A stretch of DNA of 5,781 nt from CAYSXY01 sp964435165 (GTDB lineage Bacteria; Pseudomonadota; Alphaproteobacteria; Rickettsiales; RI-342). This document shows positions 5,754 to 5,781 of the stretch, in pieces; position 1 is the first letter of the stretch, and each line of letters begins with the position of its first letter. The stretch spans positions 1-5,781 of the forward strand of contig CAYSXY010000088.1 of assembly GCA_964435165.1 (NCBI GenBank), written 5' to 3'. The notes below the pieces were generated by a model that saw nothing but the letters and a program-made list of their open reading frames with translations, did not search any database and was not told the DNA's origin. The position numbers and the translations under genes are program-made.

Positions 5754-5781
5754 CTTTGGGCGCGGTATCTCAGGAAGATAA

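Overview
This window looks like chromosomal DNA of an alphaproteobacterium of moderate GC content. The evidence is a tRNA-Ala(GGC) of alphaproteobacterial type, a GlyA sequence of the kind seen in that class, and a pirin and an esterase of proteobacterial type. The genus cannot be read from the sequence. The left edge cuts through the tRNA. The right edge lies in weakly coding sequence.

Layout. At 1-53 is the 3' part of tRNA-Ala(GGC), followed directly by a perfect 18-bp terminator-like hairpin (53-93). From 94 to 315 there is no gene. This stretch holds two degraded copies of the tRNA 3' end, an inverted fragment of the T-arm and several small hairpins, and it reads like the scarred border of an integration site. 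From 316 to 1923, on the minus strand, lies a clearly AT-richer three-gene operon (248, 156 and 139 aa). The first protein fits the sporadically distributed TIGR04255 family. The other two resemble small conserved proteins of unknown function. All three genes overlap, so they are probably translated in a coupled way. A divergent promoter region (1924-2094) separates this cassette from GC-richer, core-like genes.

The core-like part holds a pirin-family cupin protein on the plus strand (2095-2955). Converging on it is a minus-strand pair: glyA (serine hydroxymethyltransferase, 3881-5176) and, 51 nt downstream of it, a lipoprotein-type alpha/beta-hydrolase (2978-3829). glyA has a good sigma70-type promoter at 5222-5250 that overlaps an imperfect dyad. 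From 5258 to 5781 only one small plus-strand ORF (5478-5711) is credible. It is preceded by an 11-nt perfect Shine-Dalgarno match.

How the parts relate. glyA makes glycine and one-carbon units, and the hydrolase is probably cotranscribed with it without an obvious metabolic link. The most interesting unit is the three-gene cassette beside the tRNA: foreign in composition, tightly coupled and of unknown function. No integrase, transposase, CRISPR array or toxin-antitoxin pair was recognised.
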